NCBI GenBank assembly: GCA_963693305.1
Contig: OY855905.1
Span: 44,378,895-44,442,894 of the forward strand
From: Meandrina meandrites
Taxonomy: Eukaryota > Cnidaria > Anthozoa > Scleractinia > Meandrinidae
Direction: 5' to 3'
DNA: 64,000 nt
The notes under the pieces are model-generated. The model had not been told where the DNA came from and made no database searches. It saw only the letters and a program-made list of their open reading frames with translations. This document shows positions 22,985 through 32,716 of the stretch, one piece after another (the first letter of the stretch is position 1; each line of letters starts with the position of its first letter). A program made the position numbers and the translations under genes.

Positions 22985-25357
22985 AGCAAGAATAAAAAAA
23001 GTGTTGCCAAGTATTATCCATCACAATCAAACAGGTTATGTTAAAGATCGTTACATTGGAGAGACAGTTCGATCGATTTTTGATATAATGGAATTTACAG
23101 ATAGCCAAAATATTCCCGGTATCTTGATTTTTATTGACTTTAAAAAAGCTTTTGACACTTTAGAATGGAATTATCTCTTCAATTGTCTTGAAGCATTCAA
23201 TTTTGGCTCGGATTTTATTCGTTATGTAAAAATGTTCTATACTAATATTCAGAGCTGCGTGATAAATAATGGAATAGCATCGGATTATTTTATGCTGGAG
23301 CGGGGTGTGAGACAAGGAGACCCGCTATCCTCCTATCTTTTTCTTCTTGCAGTTGAGACATTAGCAATAGCTATTCGCGAAAATAAAGAAATTAAAGGAG
23401 TAAAAATTGGACTGGAGGAAACTAAACTTCTCCAATATGCGGATGATACAACGGCAGTTCTTTCAGATCTAAATTCGGCTCAAATTTTATTTCAGCAGCT
23501 AGAGTTTTTTAAATCGCTCAGCGGCCTAGAGGTTAACAACTAAAAAACTGAGGGCTTTTGGATGGGGTCTCTAAAAGACAATGATATGAAACCACTTGGA
23601 ATAAAATGGCCAAGTGAACCAATTAAAGCCTTAGGTGTTTTCTTCACTTATGATCAGAGGTTACTTTATGAGAAGAACTTTCAAGAAAATATTGATAGTA
23701 TGAAGAAGCTTACCAACATTTGGTCTTCTAGAGGGCTATCTGTTTACGGGAAGGTAGCTATAATTAAATCTCAGCTGATTTCTAAATTGGTCTATACGTC
23801 TTCATTACTTCCAACTCCTTCCCAAATTATCAAAAAAGTGAATCATATAATTTATAATTTTTTATGGAGTGGAAAAGACAAGGTGACAAGGCTATCCGCC
23901 ATCAATAATTACGAAGCAGGTGGTATAAAAATGATAGATGTAGATAGTTTAATTAAAGCCTTAAGACTTGCATGGTTAAAGCGAATCTTTAGCAATAATA
24001 GTGCCACGTGGAAGACCTATTTCATGTTCCTCTTAAAAGAGTTAGGAGGCCCTTTAATTTTCAGCTGCAATTATAATATAGATGACCTCTCTATAACATC
24101 ACTTTTTTATAAAGAGCTTTTACAGTGGTGGTCACAATTCCGCAATGATTTTGCAGACCAGAAAGACTGGTCTTCTGTAATTTGGAATAATAAGGATATA
24201 AGAATAAATGGCAAACCAGTTTTCTACAAGAAATTTTTCGACTTTGGAATATATTCTGTCAGTGATCTTTTATTCAACCTTAGCAACATCGAATCCTACA
24301 ACGTAATAAGTAAAGAATTAAAAAAGGTCAATTTTCTTACATGGACTGGACTTAGACATGCGATACCACTCAGTTTAAAGAAGATTTGTGGTCCCACTAA
24401 AGATGATCCTATCTTCAAACATAACGGAAATATTTTTGACATCACGAAAAACAAAGCAAAAGATTACTACTCCTTGATTGTTAGTAATAAAGCCCAACTT
24501 CCGAACCATGCACATAAACTGAAACGCGATTTTAAAATTATCCGAAGATGACTTAAAACTTGTTTACAATCTCCCCCATACAGTGGCCCTTGAACCTTAT
24601 GTTAAGGCCTTTCAGTACAAGGTCTTAAATTCTATACTTTATACTAATACAAAATTACAAAAAATTGGCTACATTGAGCAGGATAAATGCACTTTTTGTA
24701 ACTTAGAACCTGAAACATTACACCACTTTTTCTTTAATTGTCCGCACTCGAGTTTATTCTGGAAAGATTGCGAGAAATACGTCTTTGCTATCACAAAACA
24801 AAACAAAGTTCTCAACTTCCAGGACATCATCATTGGTATCAGAGATTCATCGTCATGTCCCTTACTAAATTATTTAATATTAATTGGTAAACTTTATCTA
24901 TGGGACTGCAGAAGGAAACATCTACTTCCGTGTATTGAAGGTTTTAAATTTAAATTTAAGATCAAATACCAAACAGAAAAATACATTTATACTAAGAATA
25001 ACAACTTACCTGCATTTCATAAGAAGTGGACGAAGAATTTTCCTTTTTAAGTGGTTGTAGATGTGTTTGTGTTAGGTGTTTTAGAACGTATTGAATAGTA
25101 ATCACATAGGCTTGTTAATAAATAAAGAACTTTGTATAAAGTACTAATTATCAAACATGCCATCAGCAGTTGCGCGGCTGTTAGGCTTTCTCTCTTACTA
25201 GTAAAAAAATTATAACCACTGAAATATGTACTGAAAGCAATGTAAACGTAAGTAACGTAAGTATTTTGTAAATAGTGCAATCAGTGTAATGTTATGTAGG
25301 ACTGTAAGTAATGTAAGTATGTAATGTAAGCAATTAGTATGTTAATGATTAATTAAA
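22985..25357 (+). mobile_element. 5'-truncated LINE retrotransposon
   Basis: Carries the 3' half of a LINE ORF2 (reverse transcriptase and C-terminal Cys/His region) followed by a 3' UTR with repeated GTAATGTAAGTAT words and an A-rich tail at about 25,347-25,357. The endonuclease part is missing, as is usual for 5' truncation during target-primed insertion. It lies in the large Ly6 intron. Confidence 0.75.
23001..25050 (+). pseudogene. LINE reverse transcriptase (ORF2 C-terminal part)
   Basis: Motif A reads FIDFKKAFDTLEW, motif B RGVRQGDPLSS and motif C LLQYADDTT, giving the RT aspartates (FIDF, YADD). A stop at 23,541-23,543 and a frameshift near 24,550 break the frame. Downstream, CTFCNLEPETLHHFFFNC is the CCHC-like segment near the C-terminus of such ORF2 proteins. 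Clade not assigned with certainty. Confidence 0.8.
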
Positions 25358-25582
25358 AAAAAAATACTGATTTGGTTTGTCACTGCTTCGAGGCAGTGAC
25401 TGTGGTGTACTGGGAACTAATAATATACATCCGGGGACCCGAGACAGATCAGATTTAAAAAAAAACATGGCGACTGTTTGTGTTATACCATGGACTTCGT
25501 GTCAGTTTATTGTTTCGTGCTAGTTATCACAAACACTACAGTGACAGACCAGACCTTCGGTCTTTTCACGGCAGGTGACATT

Positions 25583-25891
25583 CTCGTTCCCATAGCCCTT
25601 TTCGCTTCTCTTAGCCGGTGGGGCCTTGGCACGAGAAACGAAGGGCTCTGGAGACATAGGATTTTTGAATTAATTCGAATTGTTTTGATTGGCTGTTTGA
25701 AACAAAGAGATCTTGTGCGGAAGTAAAAAACGCCATGTCTCTCCCACAAAGTCTTTTGAAACATCACGACTGCATACATGAAGACCGGAAGTCCTAGAAT
25801 CTAGGACTGGAAATCCTGTGTCCCCAGAGCCCTTCGTTTCTCGTGCCAAGGCCCCAGCCGGCTAAGAGAAGCGAATAGGGCTTGGGGACGA
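25583..25891. repeat. Hairpin element with about 75-bp arms
   Basis: The left arm containing CTTCTCTTAGCCGG and GGGGCCTTGGCACGAGAAAC is mirrored around 25,816-25,891 (GTTTCTCGTGCCAAGGCCCC). The loop of about 150 bp has no coding function. Confidence 0.65.
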
Positions 25892-25907
25892 TAATGGGCA
25901 GGTGTAG

Positions 25908-26811
25908 CATGCGTGCAGACGTCTCCATTTCCTTTGCTTCTCGCGGAAAGGGACGTCTGCGTAACGCCGTTCCTAATCGTGTTCCAGTATCCCGCTGTTT
26001 CTCCAGAATTCGGGGACCGCGTTCTGATTGGTTTCTTAACAGTAGGCATTGTTAGAATCAACTCTGATTGGCTATCATCGCGAAACATTTAAGATAATTT
26101 ATGCGGGTTAGATTAAGCGCGGTTTTCTATTGACAGATCAAAACATGTCGACCAAAGCATGAGTGATTGTGTGCTGTGTTTTTCACCGATCGTGAACCAC
26201 AACGACAAAAATCTCGTTCAAGGTCGTGGACAGTTTTCGAAGAAACCAGTTCTTTTCAGTTTGATGTAATGTTTGCAGTTTGTTGTTCATTCTAGTTCAC
26301 CCTGTATATGTAAATCGTGTGTTGCAAAGCTTCGGAAGTGACGAGGACTTCATGATAACTTGAAGATAATTGGCGAGAAACTTTTTAATGATTACAGTTC
26401 GAAACCTTCAAGGCAGGGCTCACAGTTAAGAAGGAGTTCCAAGAGAGTGTAGATTAATCGCTATCGGTTTCGCCGGATAAGCGAATTCTTCTCGACGAAT
26501 CGGTTTCTTGTTCACCAAACAGTCTTACATCGCCACTCACATCTACTCCCGCGAAAACTGCTCATCCTGTCACAACAGTTCCCATTTCTCCCGTTAGACC
26601 AGTAATTTTGGAGCGATCAGACGGAAAGATCGTTTTAAAACTCTGGTAGAAGTTACAATTCAATGGACTTGCAACAAATACGACAACACCATAATTTATG
26701 CGAAATTCAAAACCCGAACAGCGGGATACTGGAACACGATTAGGAACGGCATTACGCAGACGTCCCTTTCCGCGAGAAGCAAAGGAAATGGAGACATCTG
26801 CACGCAGGCTA
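25908..26811. repeat. Foldback element with about 95-bp arms
   Basis: The left arm (GACGTCTCCATTTCCTTTGC, later ATCGTGTTCCAGTATCCCGC) is mirrored at 26,708-26,811. About 700 bp lie between the arms, without a recognised gene. Confidence 0.65.
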
Positions 26812-26848
26812 GGGCAGGTGAAACTCGAGTCGAAAAAGCCGTCTGCTC

Positions 26849-26911
26849 TCGCAGGCTAGCGAGAACCGGAAGTGGCTGTGACAGCCACTTCCGGTTCTCG
26901 CTAGCCTGCGA
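26849..26911. repeat. Palindromic hairpin repeat
   Basis: TCGCAGGCTAGCGAGAACCG and CCACTTCC-type arms form an almost perfect palindrome around GGCTGTGACAGCC. Confidence 0.75.
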
Positions 26912-26999
26912 TGTAGTCATAAATTCGCTAGCGCTGCGATGTAGTCATAAATTCCGTCGTCAGTCAACCGCACTGCTTGGAGTGAAGGGATTTTGCATC

Positions 27000-27290
27000 T
27001 GTGGCGCTAGCCTGCGAGCAGCGCGCGAGCGGCCGCGAGTTTTCAGCGGCTAGCTTCGCTCGCCAAAACTTGCGGCCCCTCACGTGCTGCCCCCAAAGAG
27101 AACCAATCTCGTTCCCATTGTCCACGTTCCCCTAGATCAGCGGTCGGAAAATCGCTAGCCTCCTGAGCAGACGTCTTTGGGCTCGTCACGCGTTCCTCCC
27201 CGACGAACCCAAAGCAGCTAGGCTCGTGTGGCGCCCAAGGTTGTATTAAACCTCTAAAAGAGGCCATTATTATTTTTATACTTCTTCGCG
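27000..27290. repeat. GC-rich dispersed repeat
   Basis: GC-rich stretch with GCTAGC and CGAGCG words, unlike the AT-rich surroundings. No splice-bounded exon recognised. Confidence 0.35.
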
Positions 27291-27499
27291 TGCAACCCTA
27301 AATGACACCTTGATGGCTACGCGTACGTCTGTTTCATAATGGAGTCCTCCCCCTCCCCCCGGTATGAACGTCTCAAATTTTCGAAATCCTCAACTTTCAA
27401 GCCAAGTTAAGACAGTCTTTACCGGCTCGTAATTTTGTTTTACTACTGATTGCCCTTTTTACAACAATTCCTTACAAACGTCTTAAAGTGGCGTAAATT

Positions 27500-29114
27500 T
27501 CTGCGCTTGGCCGCTGTGAATAAAGGCGCGTAGGAGGGGGTGGGGGGGGGGGGAGTTCGAGGGGTTCGAACGAGCCCCCTTTGGAGGTCAACTGTTGATT
27601 TTCAGCTTTTAGCAAATAGTGGGGGAATGGAAAACAAACTTTGAGTGTTATAACTTTTAAATTACCCGGCAAGAAAACGCTAAAAGTATCGGGAAAGTGT
27701 TAAATTGTTAGGAGAAAGGGGACAAGTGAAATTCGAGGAGCTTACATGAAGTATGTAAGTGACTAGGGTAACTTCGTAATGTTAGACCTCAAAAGCGTGT
27801 TTACGCCCGTATACTGTTGTGTTATATTAAACATCGATCGTTTTACGTGGTTATAGACTTAGGCCCAGGCCAAACGTCGAACTTGTCATGTGTTTGAAGT
27901 ATTGACGTGCACAATGCTGAAAATAGCATTTCCGGGCCTCTAGTTTTCAAAATATTCTGGGGGACATGTCCCCAGATCCCCCTAGAGGCTCGCGCCTTCG
28001 GCGCTCGTATTTAATAACCTCCCTTAATAAATATTCCTGTCAATACGAACACCCTTCCAAAAACCTCAGCTACGCGCCTGAAAGCACCCTAACATTTCTC
28101 AAACCCTGATGCGATCTGAGTCAGAATTAATCTGTGATTGGTTTCTGTTTATGCTACAGCTTGAAACAAATCCTCAAATTGCAGTGTAATGTTTCGCTTT
28201 CGGGTTGACACATCTTACCCGTATTTCTACGCGTGATCAAAAAGATCCTGTTTGTATTAAACCTTCCCTTTACTTTAGCAACGAAATTAAAAAAATTGTC
28301 AATGCGGTGCGAATAACTTGAAAATTAACTATGAATAACAGTAGGAAGCTTTTTGTAGCAAGAATCGATTCACATTCAACTAGCGAAATCGGTAGTACTT
28401 ATTGTTAATAATTGTCTGTGTTGATGATCTCTTCGTAACGCAACTAACAAGCGCATGTACAAGTTGTTTGACTTCAGATTAAATTTAAGCCATTAGATTT
28501 CTCAAAGAAGGCTGAAATCTAACATAGTGTATGTCTGACTTCTTTGTTGTAACCTTTTATAGTCACTGGCAAGCGTAATAGGGCATTTATTCTTTTGGTT
28601 TTCATATTATCAAATAACCCGTGCTCGCTTTCAACTGATATTCAGTATTTTATTTAGACAGACACAACTTTGATATATCAAGTTGTTCACCAACGATGTG
28701 GCGGCTTAAATTCATCCAGTTGCGATTAGACAACGTTGTGCAGTTTGTATCATCGTTGCAAATATCGACATTTGTTTCGAACCGGCATGTACAGTTTTGG
28801 CATCAGTACAGTAAGGTCAATTGGTGAGTCTAAATAGAACGTACGTCGATTTTTTCTTATATTTCAAAATATCTACTATCTTTCGTTTTTAGCACTGAAA
28901 GTTCAATATAAAATAATACTATATATTATATATAAAATATAACTATCCACTATATATGTGGATTTATCTACTATTTTAATATGAACCAGTCGTTTCGATT
29001 CACTGGAATGCAAAACACAAACCAAACATTCGTGATAAGAACTGAAATATTAAGTTATAGTTTCTAAATTCAAACACATCACAAAACACAGAACGTCTAA
29101 GAAATACGTCTTAC
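27500..29114. other. Intron stretch without gene
   Basis: Apart from a G-rich run near 27,536-27,555, the dispersed repeat at about 27,935-28,012 and a TATA-rich patch at about 28,917-28,965, nothing is recognised. Confidence 0.4.
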
Positions 29115-29163
29115 CGACAGAAATGAAAGCAGATGCGATAACAGTAAAAAACACAAGCTTCAT
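29115..29163 (-). CDS. Signal-peptide exon of a Ly6/uPAR-type gene
   Basis: ATG at 29,163 opens a 16-codon hydrophobic leader, MKLVFFTVIASAFISV, and the exon ends in phase 1 at a GTAAGA donor (29,109-29,114). Leader length and phase 1 match the Ly6 exon at 9,491-9,849, whose first split codon then becomes Ala at a plausible signal-cleavage site. The 19.3-kb intron holds the repeat nest described above. Confidence 0.55.
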
Positions 29164-31200
29164 GCTTCTCGTCACGGAAGAAACTCCTGTGTCAATTCCG
29201 TTTCCTGCCCCTTTGTTCGCAAACAGTCGGAGTGCTTACGTTTCGCCCGTTTCGTTGTAACGCCACGCGGACGCAAACGTGTGTGACAGAAGTCGACTGC
29301 ATGCGGAACTTCAATTTACTGTAATGCCCTCTGAAAAAATCTTAAAATAGCGATAAAGCTTAGGGTTTTTAGTAAATTCCGAAAGTACACGTAACTTGAC
29401 TGTCTTGTTTTTAAGAAAAGTAGATACAACGAATTTGATGACCCGTACTTCAAAGGCATTACTAACTTTACTCTGTTCCGAAAACAGCTGGCTGATGCAG
29501 TCACAATTGTTTCAATAAGTTTTATTATATCTTATTTATATTTAAAACTAGAAATAACCAACGGTTAGGGAGTGCGTGCTGGAATGCTTTTTAGTCGAGG
29601 GATTTTTAATAAAACTGTCCCGACTTCGCAAATGCATTATGCTCTAGACACATGTACGCGTTGCGGCCCTATGTGTTACGTTTTCTCAATGCGTTGCCAG
29701 TATGCTGAGTTGGAAAGCACGGAGGGCGAGAGTTCAACACACGGGCGGGCACGAACACGATCTTTTTTCCTTGCATTCTGGCGGTTTTATCAAACTGCAG
29801 TCCAGGTTGGGAGTAAAGGATTCAAGTAAAATACGGACCTTGCTCTACGGTTCTTACAATAACATTCTAACCTTTGCAACAAGATTCTAGCCGGTGTGAA
29901 AAGCTGTTTTAGAAAGTCTTTCAATTTTGAAAAGTCTCACATACAGGTACTTAAAATTTTCACTCAACAAAAAGCCGCGTAGAACAAGAACAAAATACAC
30001 CATGTAAGGGAAATTATAAAATATTCGATGCGTTCTCTTCGATTTGAAAAACAGAAATGGCTATCATTCTTTACAACAGATTGCCCCCGGGGATTGATCT
30101 GACTCACACATAGCTTTGTGAAATGAGCATAGAGTTTCTGGATTACTTGAAACGCGGACGAGATATTTGCATTAAAGCAAGTTAAGCGGTGGAAAAACTG
30201 GCTTCAGGTGTACCCCCGCCTTAATTGCAGACCACGTAATGGGCTCATGGAAAAGAAAATGTGGATCGAATGATAATTGCAGTTAACGGCGGCGTCGGCG
30301 TGACCTACTTTGCAAACTACTGTTAGACCTCAACTCATGTAAGGAGGGGCGGGACCATTTAAAAAAGTTGCCAACCCCTCGTGGGGGCGGTCGGGAAAAG
30401 ACCGCCCCCACGAAGAAGGGAAAAGCCCTGGGAACGAAGGAAAAGCCCTGGGAACGAGGTTGAAAAGTTGCGGGGTTGGGATTTTTAAGCTCGCGTGAAT
30501 TTTTGCCCAACGTGCTTGCGCAGGATGGGGTATTAAGTCTTCCGTTTGCTTGATGGAAAATAGTCGCGAGGGTTGGTGCATGAATTTTTTCTTCTTTTAG
30601 CCGCGCATGAATTTTTTCATTTGAAATTTCCCCTTGCACGTTACTTTTTTGTATTTCGGCCACCCTTTGTCCATAGCTTTCCTAATGGTCCGTCCCTAAC
30701 TATAGACTTTAAACCAACACCAACTGGAAGTGCCGACACAGCGTTGGCAACCGATGTGTGCTCTTTATTTTCTTTTAATGCTCCGTCGAATTGTTAATAG
30801 TTCCGAGAAATCGCCTTGGGGTTTCTAGGAAATATTTCTACCTTCTTCGATAACTTGTGTCATTAAATAACCTTAAAACAAGTAATTAAGTTCACAAACA
30901 TTTATTACTCTCAGTTTTAAAGGTTAAAAAGTTAAATGAATATGACAACCTAAAATATCAGGGCCCTCATGGTAGTTCCTCTACATACAAGAAATGATGA
31001 AAACTAGCTTCTTATTCTCTTTCATGGTCTATAATGTAAATTCTTTAAAAAACTGTCTACTAATTTCATTTACTCAAATAAGTTGAATTGCTTAAAGCAA
31101 TTTAACAGTTCACAAAGTGTGATACATCAGTTATAATCATTATCCTCAATATATGACGAGGAGTCGATACAAATAAATTTAGCATTGCACACAAAACAAA
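29164..31200. other. Intergenic stretch
   Basis: No gene recognised. Contains a hairpin repeat around 30,355-30,460 (CGGTCGGGAAAAGACCG core with duplicated CCCTGGGAACGA). The last about 60 bp before 31,201 resemble the 3' flank of the Ly6 exon at 56,556 (see findings). Confidence 0.45.
30355..30460. repeat. Hairpin repeat with CCCTGGGAACGA
   Basis: GTGGGGGCGGTC and GACCGCCCCCAC form arms, followed by two tandem copies of GGAAAAGCCCTGGGAACGA. Confidence 0.6.
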
Positions 31201-31205
31201 TCTTA
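31201..31205 (+). repeat. Target-site duplication of the Polinton, left copy (TCTTA)
   Basis: TCTTA directly precedes the left TIR and directly follows the right TIR at 48,326-48,330. The paralogous sequence at 56,524-56,528 reads GCTTA without any insertion. Confidence 0.8.
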
Positions 31206-31463
31206 AGTAGTAATATCGGAGTCGAACGAATACCACCTCGGGCGCACCCACCTAATTTTCCCTATTTCCTAAGGTTAACACTAAGGATTTTCAACTTACC
31301 TCGCTCACAAAGCTCGCGAGGTAAGTTGAAAACTTAGTGTAAACCTTAGGAAATAGGGAAAGGTGGGTGCTACTCGGTAGTATTCGTTCGACTCCGATAT
31401 TACTACTCGCAAGAGAAGGATAAAAGGATGCCCATTTAGAGGGATGCAACATAAATGTACAAA
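31206..31463 (+). repeat. Left TIR of the Polinton, 258 bp, with terminal palindrome
   Basis: Matches 48,068-48,325 in inverted orientation with no difference seen. The outer 202 bp (31,206-31,407) is itself a long imperfect inverted repeat: AGTAGTAATATCGGAGTCGA at the tip is mirrored by TCGACTCCGATATTACTACT ending at 31,407, with a short loop near 31,302-31,318. The inner 56 bp is not palindromic. Confidence 0.93.
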
Positions 31464-31466
31464 CAA

Positions 31467-31859
31467 ATGGGACGAGGAAGAAAAGGAATTCTTAGCCAAA
31501 GTCGAAAAAAAACTACAACTCCTAAAAACAGAATAACAACATCAGATTTAATAATTAAAAGCGAACCAGATAACGGTGAAGTTATAGACCCGCCAATACA
31601 GATTTCAGAACAGCTGCTCACAACAATGAAAAAAATGAGCCCACAAGATTTAAAGAACTCGCTAATCACACAGCAAGAAGAAGAGGAAGAAGTGGAAATA
31701 TGTGAATTAACAGATCTGGAGGAGTTCGATTTGACAGGACCAGGAGAACCAGTTTATGAAACACCGATTATGACTTCACAGCTCTGCGGCAGAATAATGT
31801 CGAACGAGTTTAGCGAGGCCCAGGTGGAGTACATATTAAAGAAAAGTTTGGGCTTTTAG
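31467..31859 (+). CDS. TIR-adjacent small protein with MKKMSPQ motif (unknown)
   Basis: The start is placed at the ATG of MGRGRKG, 4 bp inside the TIR; an in-frame ATG at 31,455 lies within the TIR itself. 130 residues: a basic N-terminus, a central MKKMSPQDLKNSL segment, an acidic Glu-rich stretch and a C-terminal helix. The same layout (MGRGR start, MKKMSPQEL in the middle) occurs in the protein beside the right TIR of the 5-kb element (61,484-61,750). Function unknown. Its position at the TIR suggests an early or regulatory product (inference). Confidence 0.75.
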   Translation: MGRGRKGILSQSRKKTTTPKNRITTSDLIIKSEPDNGEVIDPPIQISEQLLTTMKKMSPQDLKNSLITQQEEEEEVEICELTDLEEFDLTGPGEPVYETPIMTSQLCGRIMSNEFSEAQVEYILKKSLGF

Positions 31860-31892
31860 AGCAAAGCTGATAAATAAAAAAGTTGAAAGCAA

Positions 31893-32270
31893 ATGTCAAA
31901 CATAGCCGCAGCAGTGCAAAATCTGAACCCCGAGCAAAAGGTATTCAATAAAAAGTTGAAAGAGGGGCTAGCGGAAATGGTGAAAAAGTTGGAAGAAGAG
32001 ATAGAAAAGTATCAAGAAGATACACACGTGGTCTACAAAGGGAGGAGAATCCGAAAAACCCTGATTCAGCGTATCCCTGCCACTAAAGAAGAGTGGGAAG
32101 AATACCTGCGGGATAAAAAGGCCTACGAAAATAAAAAACAAATCAGCTTCATAGATAAAGTTTTCTTCGCAGACGGCGCGCTGGACCGTAAAAACCTAAC
32201 CAACTTCATTGATAAAGTATTCTTCGAAGACGGCGCGCTGCAATTAGAGAAACGCGGCATAAGGAAATAA
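31893..32270 (+). CDS. Unknown 125-aa protein with internal duplication
   Basis: The N-terminal half is a charged, probably coiled-coil helix (KKLEEEIEKYQED). The C-terminal half carries two copies of a short module, FIDKVFFADGAL and FIDKVFFEDGAL, joined by RKNLTN. Two nucleotides separate its stop codon from the next start at 32,273. No family recognised. Confidence 0.65.
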   Translation: MSNIAAAVQNLNPEQKVFNKKLKEGLAEMVKKLEEEIEKYQEDTHVVYKGRRIRKTLIQRIPATKEEWEEYLRDKKAYENKKQISFIDKVFFADGALDRKNLTNFIDKVFFEDGALQLEKRGIRK

Positions 32271-32272
32271 AC

Positions 32273-32686
32273 ATGGATACATTAGAACTGATACAAGCAC
32301 TTCCACAAGAACTTCGAGAAAAAATCTGCAACGAGTATATTATAATAAGACTCTGGCAGCGTAAAATGCTTGGCTGGGACGATGTCAGAAAAGAAATCAA
32401 TAAAGGGTATACTTCAATGAAGCTCAGACAGCGAAAAACTCTAGGCTGGGATAAAGTTCATGCTGCAATTAAAGAAGCTCCATTTTGTGATCGCAATAAA
32501 CAAATTGTAAGGGTCTTGTTCTGTTATAAATGTAACAGAAGCAGATGTTCGCGAAATGGTCTCTGTAATCTGTGCATTAGGAATGGATTCAGACACTATC
32601 TCGGCTATCCTATTTTTGATGAAAATGATTATGATGAGTGCTTCAAGAGATCTTTCTCCTCGAAATGGAGAGGAGGCTTTGCGTGA
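32273..32686 (+). CDS. F-box-like/Cys-rich 137-aa protein (unknown)
   Basis: The N-terminus LELIQALPQELREKICNEYI resembles a short F-box-like helix pair. It is followed by two LGWD-V repeats (RKMLGWDDV, RKTLGWDKV) and a Cys cluster (CYKCNRSRC, LCNLC) that could bind zinc. A remnant of the same family (LREKI-NEYI-QR-LGWD) is present beside the TIR of the 5-kb element. If the F-box resemblance is real, it might recruit host ubiquitin ligase; that is inference from one short motif. Confidence 0.65.
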   Translation: MDTLELIQALPQELREKICNEYIIIRLWQRKMLGWDDVRKEINKGYTSMKLRQRKTLGWDKVHAAIKEAPFCDRNKQIVRVLFCYKCNRSRCSRNGLCNLCIRNGFRHYLGYPIFDENDYDECFKRSFSSKWRGGFA

Positions 32687-32716
32687 TATTTCTGAGAAGA
32701 AGAGCGGTCGGCAAAC

